A DNA stretch of 64,000 nt, taken from the NCBI GenBank assembly GCA_023935145.1, contig CM043705.1:57072084-57136083 (forward strand). Reading direction: 5' to 3'. This stretch comes from Bretschneidera sinensis. Its lineage: Eukaryota; Streptophyta; Magnoliopsida; Brassicales; Akaniaceae. Position numbers and translations under genes: made by a program. The notes under the pieces are model-generated. The model made no database searches and was not told where the DNA came from. It saw nothing but the letters and a program-made list of their open reading frames with translations. How positions within the stretch are numbered: the first letter of the stretch is position 1; the number at the start of each line of letters is the position of its first letter. This document shows positions 46,596 through 58,327 of the stretch, piece by piece.

Positions 46596-48485
46596 TGTAA
46601 CGACCCATCCCAAGTTGGCCACCCCCGAGACGGTATCATCACATTTTGAGAATCTCAGCATGACACATATATGCAACAATAAAATAATACTAACAGAAAT
46701 TTATATTTTAATTCTCAACCCTCAACAAGAGAGGTACATAAATCTAATATTAACTTAACATAATATACAACGTAAGATGTATGAATATTTACTAATAAAA
46801 TATTTATTTCGTTTTCTCACTAGTCTGAGGATATTGACACGTATGTGGCTTACAGAAAATGAATCCGTCTGACTTTCAACCCACCAGACTATTTGTCCTG
46901 TCTGCTAACTGAAATCACTGTACAATGAGGGATGAGCTTCACAAGCTCAGTGAATTAAATTTACTAAAAGTATTCCAATTGCATAAATAGCCCGTTAATA
47001 TTTAATCATTTATTTCTCCTATAGTTGGATAATTGTATAATGTCTAACATTTAAATAATTCCTATCTTATCATGTTTCTATGTCATTTTCTCACTGTAAC
47101 TGTCTCTTTGTGAGACATATCCATCTATAAATAAAATTCATAATAATGCACCACACATCAGCATTTCAATAATGCAAGTAATAATTAAAACAGATATAAT
47201 GCGCGAATTATTATTATCATATATCGACATGTTGTTATTATCTTAGACCGGCCACTTCCTGGTTCTTAACAGCTTATCCCAGCTGTCACGAAATTTATTT
47301 TCAGCATATACTGGCTGTCATGGTTTTTCAATTAGACCGGCCTCTTTCCGGTTCTTTCGGTTCTCTTATTTAATGCATATGCATATGAATAATGATATGA
47401 AATATGCATATAAACAGTAATATAAAAATTGCTTGAATTCAAAATATTTAAATTAACTATCTGGTCTTTCCTCAACTTTCTACTTGATAAATTTCATAAT
47501 TTTCTTCTCCTTATATATCACATCAATTTATTACCCAAAACTCATCAAGAATTTATTTATCATTATTCTTATTAAATCAACTCATTATTATAATAATATT
47601 TCTTTTCACATAATAATTTTCTACGTGTCCAATATTCATCTCATACTTATCAACCAAATTTTTATCTACCACCAAAGCACAAGTTAATAATTTATTTTAA
47701 TATTATCATTAGATATTTGATTTTTATTTATATTACTTAAAGTAAATTCAACTCACCACGTAGCACTTAAAGCTACCCATGGACCACTTCCTTGCCTTTC
47801 CTGTTCCTCTCAAAATTTTCCTCTGGTTGATGATCGTCACCATCTGACATAATATTTGTATTAAATTTCTAATTATTTCTTCAATTCTTCATAAACCACA
47901 TCCTTTGAAAATTCTCACTTTGAATTCCGAGAAATTTCTTGAATGCTAAAAAATTCAAAAAATAAACATTATGTTATAACTTTCTATTTTTCCAATAGCT
48001 TCTCGTAACTCTCTATAAAATTCCACCGTAAACCCCTTCAAAATTTTGCTATTTTAACTTTTCTTTTGGTCCCAAAGTGTTTAAAGTGTATATATATATA
48101 TAGACGATTTGCTGCAACGGCAGCTCACAATTGCTTACCAAAATGCATTTGGTAACTCCCAAAAACTCACCACATATATGCCTTGTTGTAACACAACCAA
48201 GGCTTTGTAATAGCACTTGGCAATCCCAAATCAAGTTGATAGCAGGTATTGCCACCTTCTGCCACGTTTTACAGTTTGTAATTTTTTTTTCTTTTATACT
48301 TTTGTCTTTTGTCTTCTTCAATTTTTTCAGTCTTCTGGGACGTTCACGTCCCAGATTTTTTTATAAATTTTTTTAATTTGCTTTATTCAAATACTAATAA
48401 ACATTTCACATATATTTTATTTTAATTCCATGTCATATTTATTAAATTACTTCTTTACCCTTACTTTACAAATACGGGTATTATA
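46596..48485 (-). repeat. 5' LTR of element F
   Basis: About 1.89 kb, ends as in the 3' LTR except that the outer CA is TA (plus GGTATTATA, 48477-48485). The right flank is GTGAG, identical to the left flank of the element. Confidence 0.87.
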
Positions 48486-50930
48486 GTGAGACTCATTTAT
48501 CTACAAATAATTTCACAATAACACACCACACATAAGCATTTCAATAATGCAAGCAATAATTAAAACAAATGCAATACATGAATTATTATTATGGGAACAT
48601 CTTCCCACATGTCGACATGTTTTTATTATCTTAGACTGGCTCCCTCCCGGTTCTTTTCTTTACAGCTTATCCCGGCTGTCATGGATTTATTTCCGTCATA
48701 TACCGGCTGTTACGGTGTCCCTTTTATTTTCAGTCTATATCGGTTGTCACGGTTTTTCAATTATACCAGCCCCTTCTCGGTTCTTTTATTTTATTTAATG
48801 CATATGCATATGAACAATGATACGAAATATGCATCTGAACGATAACATAAAAAAACAAACATAAATTCAAATATTTAAATTGGCTATTCTGATTTTTCTC
48901 AAATTATATAAAAATTTCCACTAAATTCCTCTTATCATAAATCACATCCAATCATCCATCAAAGCTTGTCCAGATTCACTAAATTTCATCCCAAATCACA
49001 TCAAATTATCCATCAAAACTTGTCAATATCCACTAAATTTCATTAATTTCTTTTCCTCATATATCACATCAGTTTATTAACCATAACTTGTCAAGAATTT
49101 TATTTATCACCATCATTATTAAATCAACTTATTATTCTAAAAATATTCATTTTCACATAATAATTTTCTATGTGTCCAATATTTATGCCATACCTATCAA
49201 CCAAATATTTAGTTACCACCAAAGCATACGTTAATAATTAAATTTAATATTATCACTAGATATTTGATTTTTATTTAGACTACTTAAAGTAAATCCAACT
49301 CACACGTAGCACTTCAAGCTACTGATGGATCACCTCCTTGCCTTTCCCGTTCCTCTCAGAAATTTCCCCCAGTTGCAAATCGTCAATATCTGACATATTA
49401 TTAGTATTAAATTTCTAATTATTTCTTCAATTCTTCATAAACCACACCGTTTGAAAATTCCCACTTTGACTTTCGCGAAATTTCATAAATGCTAAAAATT
49501 CAAAAATAATATTATATTATTACCTTATGTTTTTATCTTCCCATGATTTTCTATGAAATTTCGCAGTAAACCTCTTCAAAAATTTGTCATTTAAACCTTT
49601 CTTTGGGTCCCCAAGTGTTGCAATTTTTTTTAAGAAAACTTTTTTTTTTTCTTATATCCAAAAATTTGGACACGTCCAAATTTTTTTTTTCCATTTTCTT
49701 TGTAATTATGCCTCCACGCATCCATTTTTTAAAAGAATTATTTTATTCAATACTAAATCCTTCACGTAAATATATTATTTCATGTCATATTTATTAAATT
49801 ACTTATTTACCCATACTTTACGATTACAGGTATTACAGCTTGTGTCCTTTTTTTTCTGCTTATATATTTTTCATGTTTTGCTTTGCTTTCTCACACGTTC
49901 ACTTCACACTTATGCATTTTCCTTTCTATGCTTGGGCAGAGATGGAGGCTACAGCCAGGAGGATTGCCTTGGAGATGAAGAGGGCTTCCCAAGAGAGGAA
50001 ACAACCCGTGTAGGCCTAAGGTTCGAGGAAAAGGCCACAAGTCCCTTCCTCCGTTCCTGTTGATGTGGATAACCCTCCTGAGCTCTCATCTGAGTTGAGA
50101 GTTGTCCCTACTACACCTCTGCCAGAGCCGATGCAGGCTTCGTCTTCATCTCGAAGTGCTCTTTTGGGATCTGAGGTCTTCATGCCTAACTAAGGCTTGA
50201 AGATCAATGATTTTATCTTCTCCCATCCTCTGGTAGCACCTTGTCATGGAGGTACTACCTCGTGACCTAATCGAGCTTTTGTAAAGGCCGATTGAGGGGC
50301 TCTATTCGGCTGCTGAGGCCTTGACCTCCTAGGTAAAAGCTATCCCTATTTTTTTCTTACATAATTTTTTTTCTTGGTAGCTAACGATTTTTGCTTCATT
50401 TTAGTCGGGCGTGCTGCTTGCGGTGATTTTGCGCCGATGCTTGGACACGGCCAAGAAGTTGACCTGGTCTAAGTAAAAGTTGGATTAGAGGGGTGAGCTC
50501 ATTCGTCAACTGTAGGCATCCTTGGAGGGGGCTAACCGGGCCAAGGTCGAGGCCACGTAGAAGTGGGATGTCCTACGCTTGGAGAGGGATGCCGCAGTAG
50601 CCTTGGAGTAGCTGCTGAGGGAAGAGGTCGAAGAGACTACCCGGAGTGCCATAAAGGACGTTCTGGTTGCCTTCAGGGATTCGGCCTCCTATCGAAAGAC
50701 TGTTGAGGAGGAGGCCGGTCAACAGTACTTTAAGGGATTTTCAAAGGCCAAGAAGAAGGTCGAGGGCCTCAATCTTGAGGACGACTTCACGGCCTTAGAT
50801 CTGATTGAATCACTGGAAGCGGAGTTAGCTATGGTCGGTGGGGACTACGAGGAAGAGGCAGCTTGTAAGATGATGAGGTCGGGGCTGTGTTTGGAGGGGA
50901 GGCCACCCCCTGAGGATTTTATCTTTCTTT

Positions 50931-51400
50931 TCACTTTTTATTTTTTTTATTTTTATAATTCAAGGCCGATAACGCCTTTATGTAAATTTAACTTGTTGTT
51001 TAATAAAATTCCAAGTTTTCTTCTTTTTAGCTTGGTGTTTTTTTGCTATAACTACACTTGGGTTTTTGATATTACAATCTTTGTTAACAATCGAGGCACT
51101 TCGTGAGCTATACTCGGGGTACATACTACTAGTAGAACTTACGGAGGTTCTCTACATTTCAAGTGCGGGGAACGGGTTTACCACCTAGTTCATCGAGTTC
51201 AAAAGTGCCGGTATGACATACCCTTCTGATGCGATATGGGCCTTCCCAGTTTGGGACAAGATTCCCCGTTTCTTATGGATGAGACACTTTGCTTTTTCGT
51301 AGGACAAGGTTGTGCAATTTGAAACTTCTATTTCAGACTCGAGAGTTGTAATACCTAGTGGTCCTCTAGTGATAGGCGGCCAGCCAAATCTGTGCTTCGT
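50931..51400. other. Spacer between antisense ORF and integrase of element C
   Basis: A T-rich stretch at 50931-51060, then sequence running into the integrase C-terminal region. No separate gene seen; it corresponds to 11530-11815 of element A. Confidence 0.5.
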
Positions 51401-52120
51401 TTCGAGCTCATCAATAAGATTAGTGTTACTCGTAGGGCTTCTTCTTTGTTGCCTTGTTTGGAGTTACGTACTTGTAGCGAGGGCACCCCGATCTCTAAAG
51501 GAATGACCGCTTCGGAGCCATAGGCCATAAAGAAGGGGGTTTCTCCCGTGGGTGTTCAGGTGGTGGTTCGGTATGCCTAGAGTATGTTTGGAATGTGGTT
51601 GGTCCACTTCTTGTCTACTCATATAATCTCCTATTGATGCCATGCATAAGTGTCCTGTTAGTTACTTCGGCCTGTCTGTTAGCCTGTGGGTACCCGACGG
51701 AAGAGAATCGGTGCTAGATGCCCAGTTCTTCGTAGAATGTCTTGAATTGGGTTCTATCAAATTATCTGCTGTTATCAGTGACTAGTAATCGGGGCACGTT
51801 GAAATGGCATATTATGGACTTCCAGATGAAACTTTGAGCTTGGTGATTAGTTATACTAGCCAGTGGCTCCGCCTCCACCCACTTGATGAAGTAATCTATT
51901 GCCACAATGAGGTGCTTCCGTTGGACAGACGCCCTGGTGAAAGGAACGATGAGGTCCATTCCCCACATGGAGAAGAGAAGTGAGCTTACGATCGAGGTAA
52001 GAAGATTCACTGGTTAGTGGGGTACCAGAGAGTACTACTGACAACTCCTGCACTTCTTAACCAATTCCATGGCATTTTGTTTTCTTGTATTTTGGGCCAA
52101 TAGTACCCCCGTTAGAGTAC
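51401..52120 (-). pseudogene. Integrase of element C
   Basis: The open part 51762-52010 reads MWGMDLIVPFTRASVQRKHL (first Asp), IVAIDYFIKWVEAEPLASIT and HFNVPRLLVTDN (second Asp). The downstream core and C-terminus (MAYGSEAVIPLEIGVPSLQV region, ~51400-51560) are interrupted by stops. Colinear with 10850-11400 of element A. Confidence 0.75.
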
Positions 52121-53043
52121 TTTAAAGGCTAGGGCTTGGCCTCCCAGGTGATTCTCGCATATTTTTTCGTGAACCTCCTGAAGGGTGAAGTTAGCCTCAG
52201 TGGGCCCAAGACACCTTAACTAAGGTGTCGTGAGGCCTCTGTTATACAACTGGTCTTCTATGACCGCATAACGTGATGCTCGAGAGATGATTTTCTTAGC
52301 TTTGATTTTCTACTCAAGGAGTTGGCAATTACGTAAATATCGAAGGATCGGATCAACTCAAGTTTCTCCCTCGGTAACCGACATCAAAGGGATCTCCTCA
52401 ATGCTTGGAATAGTAAGTGTCTCGAGGTACACAGCCTAGCTCGGCTCAGGCCCGCGAGAGGAGGCTAGTGGAGCTAAAGAGTCAGCCTTCGAGTTCTCCG
52501 CCCGAGGAACTTGGGTGATCTGGAACACTCTGAATCTAGTGGTGAATTCCTTAGATTTCTCAAGGTAGTGGCCAATTTTCTCTCATCGAGCTTTTAATTA
52601 TCCGTTAATCTGATTCATTACCAGCTATGAGTTGCTATACACGTCTGGGGCCTCGACAGCCATTGCCTTGGCCAACTTCATTTCGATGAACAATGCCTCA
52701 TACTCAGCTCATTGTTTGAGACCCTGAACCCAAACCTCAAAGATTACTAGATGGTGAAACCATTCGGGTTACATAGGATAAGCCTGACCCCATTTTTGGC
52801 GCTGTTGGAGGATTCATCGACATGAAGGGTCCACTGTGGAACTTGCTCAGCCACCTCAGGGTCTAGGGTTAGGTCCGATCTCCTTAAGAGTGTTGTCTCT
52901 ACGATGAAATCTACGAGAGCCTAAGCTTTGATGGCCTTGCGGGGATGATATTGGATGTAGAAACTCATCGAGCTCTATGGACCACCTGACCATCCTTCCG
53001 AAAATGCCCAGCTTGTAGAGCACTTGTCTTAGCTGTTGGTTCG
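52121..53043 (-). pseudogene. RNase H region (including extra RNase H) of element C
   Basis: Colinear with 9800-10700 of element A on the opposite strand. Segments equivalent to EYKALLARM, GEFEARGEKI and the connection near LRQVLHKPD are recognisable, but frames are short and broken. It ends at 53043, where element E begins; the frame resumes at 58328. Confidence 0.65.
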
Positions 53044-54287
53044 TGTTAGAGTAATTATCAACCTAAATAAATATGCAAATAATCATACTTGTTTTACTTG
53101 CAAGTGCACAAGGTCAATGGTAGCATAGTGTGCAAGTGCGAAATCATTTCCACAGGGATTGGTCAATTTTAATTTAGAATTAGTTTTTCAAAGTAAAAAT
53201 AGATGGGAATAAATATTGAGTTTAGACAATAATAATAAAGACGTAGGGACTTGCTATCCACCACTAATCATGCTACCTCAACAAAACAATATGCTAATGC
53301 TCTACTCATGCTATGAATACCTACTGGTTGTCAACCTAAGGGCTTGGTCCACTCCTTAGGCTACGGATTTCCCTAAGCAATGAGTTAGGCATGGTGTATA
53401 CTCTAACTCTTTTCTCTCTTAAGGGATTCAGCATGGTGTATACTGAGTTGTTCCTTAAGAGAGCATAAGGTCTGTGGAAATCGACAACCACACGAGGCCT
53501 AGGGTTTGGTCCACTCCCAGTTTCCCATGTTGATTAACACAAGAATTCGGTGTGGATATCTTTTGTTATCATTGTTGAACCCAGGACTCGGTCATCCAAA
53601 TTGATTCAATTAACTGATCAATACCACATGCATAAGTTGATTAGACACACACATATGAGAAATATAAATAAAAACAGGTATTAATCAAATTAAGAATCAC
53701 AGCATAAGTATTGCAAAGGTACCAATATTTAATTATTGGTTAAACATAATTAAGGCTTCAACCAAGCCCTACTAAAAGTTTAGTTACATATAATAAAATA
53801 AAGGAAAGAAGAAACCCGAGAGAGCTTCGTTGAAGAGTCGTCAATTCTTATGTAGAATCCCCTCTGGCCTCCGGCCTCCCGACCTAAAACTAAAACTAAA
53901 AAGGAGATTGAAAAGTAGTGTTTCTATGTTTTACAAGTCTATTTATAAGGTTCTAAAAGTGCCTCAAAACCCTAATTTCCAAAATAAGTCCGGAAGAAAT
54001 CTTTCCAAAACTGGCTCTGTCGCCTCTCTGTGTGTGTGCGCTCGATCGCATGTATGTGTGCGCACGATTGTTTGTGTGCTCAATCGCAGCCATGTTGCCC
54101 TCGATCACACTAACTTTTTCTGGATCTTCAGTTTTCTTCCTTTAAAGCTTCAAAATGCTTTCTTTTCTTCACTAGCCTATAAAAAACACAGAAAACACAA
54201 AAAGGAAGTAAAATAGAATAAAATACGTAAACAAAAGGCTTAACAAATGTAAATTAAGGAGCTTAAATAATATTTAAGCTTCTATCA
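53044..54287 (-). repeat. 3' LTR of element E
   Basis: 1244 bp; plus-strand TGTTAGAGTAATTATC to TTAAGCTTCTATCA. It contains CGATCG motifs (54030-54110). It lacks ~40 bp found in the other LTR near 58050-58095. Confidence 0.87.
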
Positions 54288-55690
54288 CACCCCCAAACTT
54301 ACATATTGCTAGTCTTTTAGCAATACGAAACTAAAAACTAAATGAAAAACAAAATTAAAAATAAACTCATCATTCATAATATCTAAAAATTTGAGTTGGA
54401 TACAAAACCATGATATTTGTTCATGAGTAAGCTTAAAATATAAACACATCTTCACAATGAACAAGAGTTTTAAATTCCAATTACTTACACAAGGCTGGTT
54501 TAAGGCATCACAAGTTTGATTTGTGTGTGATGAATTAGCACATAGAAGATGGAGCTTCCAAATAATTTAAATGTATAGTGTTTCGGTGTCCAAAACTTCA
54601 TCGAATTCCTTATCAAAATGAACAATAATGGCATAGTTTTATTTCTTTTCTTTTTCTTTTATCACGAGCTCTTTGCCATGTTGAGTTCCATTAAGCTTTC
54701 TAATTTACCCATGTAGGGAGTGTTTAGCCAATGACTCCCAAACCAGATGGTTTTAGGGCATTAGGTGTAAAGACACCCCTAAGGACTTACTAACTCGAGT
54801 AAAAAAGGCTACGAAACTAACTAGTCTTAATGCTTCCAAGCAAAATCCCCACCTTTTGACATGAACACTCACTGCTTACTGAGGCAAGAGGCCCAGTTAC
54901 TCAATGGAAACTTTTTTTAATGATCATTATATGCATTAATCCCACCTTTTGACGTGAACACTCACTGCTTACTGAGACAAGAGGCCCAGTTACTCAGTGG
55001 AAAGTTTATTTAATGATCATTAGGAGCATTTTATTTTCTCTTTTTGCATAATAAACATTTTTCTCTATTTTTCTATGCTAAAGTGCTATTCTAACAAGTT
55101 ATCCGATTACAATTAGGTCAAAGAAACATACATAATAAAATTACATGTCATACCCCACACAATTATGTGCTAATATGCTTGTGTTAGTTTAGGTCAAACT
55201 TGTGAATCCTTAAATTCCTTGAGGTAGGTAATTTAGACTTTTAAAACTTTATTATTTAGATTATGTGTTCTAGATTTTAAGCTTACTGATGAAGTTTTAT
55301 CATAATATTTGTTTTAAATCAACCAAAATTTTCAGAACAATATGAATATGCATTTATCTTTTCAAAAATACTAAAAAAACTAGGACAAAGTGTGTGAATG
55401 TGTCTCTCATACCCCCAAACTTAAATTACACATTGTCCCCAATGTGTGAATAACATGAAAAGATCTAACTTGGGAGATGAAGAACTAGCTGGGCCGGTAT
55501 GGGTCATAACACACCCCCAAACTTGAACAGATGCACTCATTATCCCTAAAAAAAGAAAAACTAACGTAATACGGGAAAACCAAAAGTACTAAAAGTAAAT
55601 AAATAACAATAAATATAAAAATAAAAGGATAAGCTGTGGCGTGCCTCCAATGAGCACTAAGTTTAACGTCTTCAGTCGGACCAAGCCTTA
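54288..55690 (-). other. Athila 3' non-coding module of element E
   Basis: No long ORF. The polypurine tract AAGTTTGGGGGTG abuts the LTR (54288-54300) and two further AAGTTTGGGGGT copies occur near 55410 and 55515. The duplicated ~80-bp block is at 54850-54915 and 54945-55010. GAAGACGTTAAACTTAGTGC at the far end is the counterpart of the start of the module in B and H. Confidence 0.75.
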
Positions 55691-56500
55691 TTCTTCCCCA
55701 AAACTAAGATTGGTAGCAACTAGCACAGGTAGTGTCTTATTCTCTCCCATATAATCATAAGTTAAGTGCTCTGGCAACTGCTTGAATTCCAAGTTAAGTG
55801 CCTATACAATAAAAGGAAGAAGAGTAATATTAGAAGGCCCAAGAATTTTGAATGGATCGGTGTACTTACTTGGATGCTTTGGAGAGGCCTCAAGGAGGTG
55901 CACAGTTTTGATGATGTCATCGGTTACATCCTCACATTCGGGCTCAATATCCGATCTTGTGACATTATAGGTAAGAGTAGTTTCTAATGGATCAACGTGA
56001 TGGTCCTTAAAAGTTTGCTCAACAACACCTAGAGTGGGTATTGTTTGGGCTGGAAGTTCACCTTGTTTTCTTTCACTTAGCTCCTTAGCAATTTGCCCCA
56101 CTTATACTTCTAGTCTTTGAAGGGCTTGCTCATGATTTGAAATAGTTTCCCTTTGCTCAGTCCGGAATTGTCTTGTTTCTACTATGAACTATTCTTGTGA
56201 AGCCATCAGCTGTTGTTGCTGAGTTGCCAATTGCCTCACAAGACTTTCTAGGTCATTCTCCTTTGATTCCGAAACTGTTTGAGCTGCTTGTTGGGAGTTT
56301 CTTTGCTACCCTTGAAGGTTCAAGGCATTTTGATTGTTGGTCCATGCGAAGTTGGGGTGGTTCTGCCATTCAGGATTGTAGGTATTTGCATATATATTGT
56401 AGTTGTTCGGTCCCACATAATTTGCTTGTTCTTGATCTGCAGATGAATACAAAAGGCAAGTGTCAGTAGTGTGATCAAAACGAGAACATATAGCATATAC
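55691..56500 (-). pseudogene. gag C-terminus, linker and RT border of element E
   Basis: Read on minus: a zinc-knuckle remnant, ADQEQANYVGPNNYN, a Gln-rich linker, MGQIAKELSERKQGELPAQT (56101), DIEPECEDVTDDIIKTVHLL and a decayed LKQLPEHLTYDYMGENKTLP near 55740, after which RT homology stops and the non-coding module starts. Protease is deleted. Several stops. Confidence 0.7.
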
Positions 56501-57043
56501 CTGGAGTTGTTTGGCTCGTGGACTAGGTGAGACGTTCTACGCAGTTATGCTTTTTACAAGCATATCTATCTTTCTTTCCAAAGCATCCAACCAATTTAGA
56601 AATCCACCATTTAAGTTCACTTCATACATGTCCTTGCTCTTTACTCCTTGCTCTGTATTGAGTGGAAAGAAGGTTGGATTTCTGGATCGAAGCCTGTGCA
56701 TGAATCAGTTGAACCGCTTCAGTGTAGCAGTTTCAATAGTGCTGCTCGGGTACTCTTTGGACCTTTTGCACTCGAGCGCACCCTGAACTGCACTCGATCG
56801 CTATTCTTCCTGTGCTCGAGCGCGACACTAGTGTGCTCGATCACATTGAGGATAGAGACTCCTCTACTGCACACCTGAACAAAAACAGAAAAACAGAAAA
56901 CGAAGAGATGAAAAAAAAATTAAGGTTGTTTGATAAAGGAAATATAAATAGAACAGAAAAAATAAAAATAAAAATAAAAATTATTAACGAAAATAATTCC
57001 AAAAAGAAATTTAGTGCAATCCTCGGCAATGGCGCCAAAAACT
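56501..57043 (-). other. 5' leader and primer site of element E
   Basis: On minus, TTTTTGGCGCCATTGCCGAG lies just inside the LTR at 57044 (Athila primer site). A cluster of CTCGAGCGC/CTCGATCGC motifs is at 56768-56850, followed by a remnant of gag N-terminal sequence. Confidence 0.65.
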
Positions 57044-58327
57044 TGTTGGAGTGATTATCTACCTAAATAAATATGCAAATAATCGTACTTATTTTACTTG
57101 CAAGTGCACAAGGTCAATGGTAGCATAGTGTGCAAGTGCGAGATCATTTCCACAGGGGTTGGTCAATTTCAATTTAGAATTAGTTTTTCAAAGTAAAAAT
57201 AGATGGGAATAAATATTGAGTTTAGACAATAATAATAAAGACATAGGGACTTGGTATCCACCACTAATCATGCTACCCCAACAAAACAATATGCCAATGC
57301 TCTACTCATGCTCTAAATACTTACTGGTTGTCAACCTAAGGGCTTGATCCACTCCTTAGGCTATGGATTTCCCTAAGAAATGAGTCAGGCATGGTGTATA
57401 CTCTAACTCTTTTTTCTCTTAAGGGATTCAATATGGTGTATACTGAGTTGTTCCTTAAGAGAGCATAAGGTCCGTGGAAATCGACAACCACACGAGGTCT
57501 AGGGTTTGGTCCACTCCCGGTTTCCCATGTTGATTAACCCAAGAATCTGACGTGGATATCTTTTGTTACTATTGTTGAACCCACGACTCAGTCATCCAAA
57601 TTAATTCAATTAACTGATCCATACCACATGCATAAGTTGATCAGACACACACATATGAGAAATGTAAATAAAAACAGGTATTAATCAAATTAAGAATCAC
57701 AGCATAAGTATTGCAAAAGCGCTAATATTTAATTATTGGTTAAACATAATTAGGGCTTCAACCAAGCCCTACTAAAAGTTTAGTTACATATAATAAAATA
57801 AAGGAAAGAAGAAACCCGAGAGAGCTCCATTGAAGAGTCGTCAATTCTTCTGTAGAATCCCCTCTGGCCTCCGGCCTCCCGACCTAAAACTAAAACTAAA
57901 AAGGAGATTGAAAAGTAGTGTTTCTGTGTTTTACAAGTCTATTTATAGGGTTCTAAAAGTGCCTTGAAACCCTAATTTCCAAAATAGATCCGGTAGAAAT
58001 CTTTCTAAAACTGGCTTTGTCGCCTCTCTGTGTGTGTACACTCGATCGCATGCTTCTGCACTCGAGCGAATGGGTGCACTCGAGCCTTCTATATGTGCTC
58101 ACGATTTCTTGTGTGCTCGATCGCAGCCATGTTGTGCTCAATCGCACTAGCTCTTTCCAGATCTTCAGTTTTCTTCCTTTAAAGCTTCAAAATGCTTTCT
58201 TTTCTTCACTAGCCTATAAAAAACACAGAAAACACAAAAAGGAAGTAAAATAGAATAAAATATGTAAAAAAAAGGCTTAACAAATGTAAATTAAGGGGCT
58301 TAAATATGAATATTTAAGCTCCTATCA
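57044..58327 (-). repeat. 5' LTR of element E
   Basis: 1284 bp; plus-strand TGTTGGAGTGATTATC to TTTAAGCTCCTATCA. CGATCG/CTCGAG motif cluster at 58036-58145. Confidence 0.87.

Larger units (their letters stand above)
34466..48485 (-). mobile_element. Element F: Tekay/Del-type Ty3/gypsy chromovirus, interrupted by element H
   Basis: Both LTRs (34466-36442 and 46596-48485), an initiator-Met primer site, gag, protease, RT, RNase H and integrase lie in order on minus. The perfect target duplication GTGAG (34461-34465 and 48486-48490) lies within LTR J, so this is an insertion into a copy of its own LTR. Gag is interrupted by H at 40995-46174. Chromovirus assignment rests on the pol sequence and on the C-terminal segment of its close relative L. 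Confidence 0.88.
33944..49837 (-). mobile_element. J: solo LTR of the Tekay-type family, split by element F
   Basis: LTR pieces 33944-34465 and 48486-49837 join into one ~1.87-kb LTR (plus-strand TGTAATGACCC to GGTATTACA). It is flanked by the perfect 5-bp repeat GCTTG (33939-33943 and 49838-49842). There is no internal region of its own, so it is a solo LTR left by LTR-LTR recombination. It lies in an intron of the antisense ORF of element C. Strand is given by analogy to F and L. Confidence 0.85.
33036..50930 (+). pseudogene. Antisense ORF of element C, split by J/F/H and by two predicted introns
   Basis: Exon 1 starts at Met 33036 (MSLVDRFHDRPGS). It contains VIQMMYRIPKEYTLRLAEVG, CMKVGLRFYLHPFFCTVL and SSIKRWKKSFFFIQSK, colinear with the element A copy. 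TAG at 33309-33311 and TGA at 33585-33587 interrupt it. The donor GCG/GTAATC is at 33928. The solo LTR J sits inside this intron, and the acceptor TTGGGCAG ends at 49939. Exon 2 reads EMEATARRIALEMKRASQER. A second intron, 50333-50404 (CTAG/GTAAAAG to CATTTTAG), precedes an acidic, coiled-coil-like exon 3 ending near 50930. Transposase_28-like ('putative gypsy type transposon') similarity; function unknown. Confidence 0.6.
53044..58327 (-). mobile_element. Element E: Athila-like deletion derivative nested in element C
   Basis: 5.3 kb, minus. LTRs 53044-54287 and 57044-58327, an Athila primer site, gag C-terminal remnants, a linker and the start of the RT region, then directly the 3' non-coding module. 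RT core, RNase H, integrase and the env-position ORF are missing. Flanks GTTCG (53039-53043) and GTCCG (58328-58332) agree in 4 of 5 bases. Related to element B in LTR, gag remnant and module. Confidence 0.87.

Noticed and set aside
48547..48845. 83-84-codon ORFs at the J right half with aromatic-rich sequence
   Set aside because: Sit in LTR sequence with repeated CCGGCTGTCA-type motifs; the frames are not shared by the other LTR copies.
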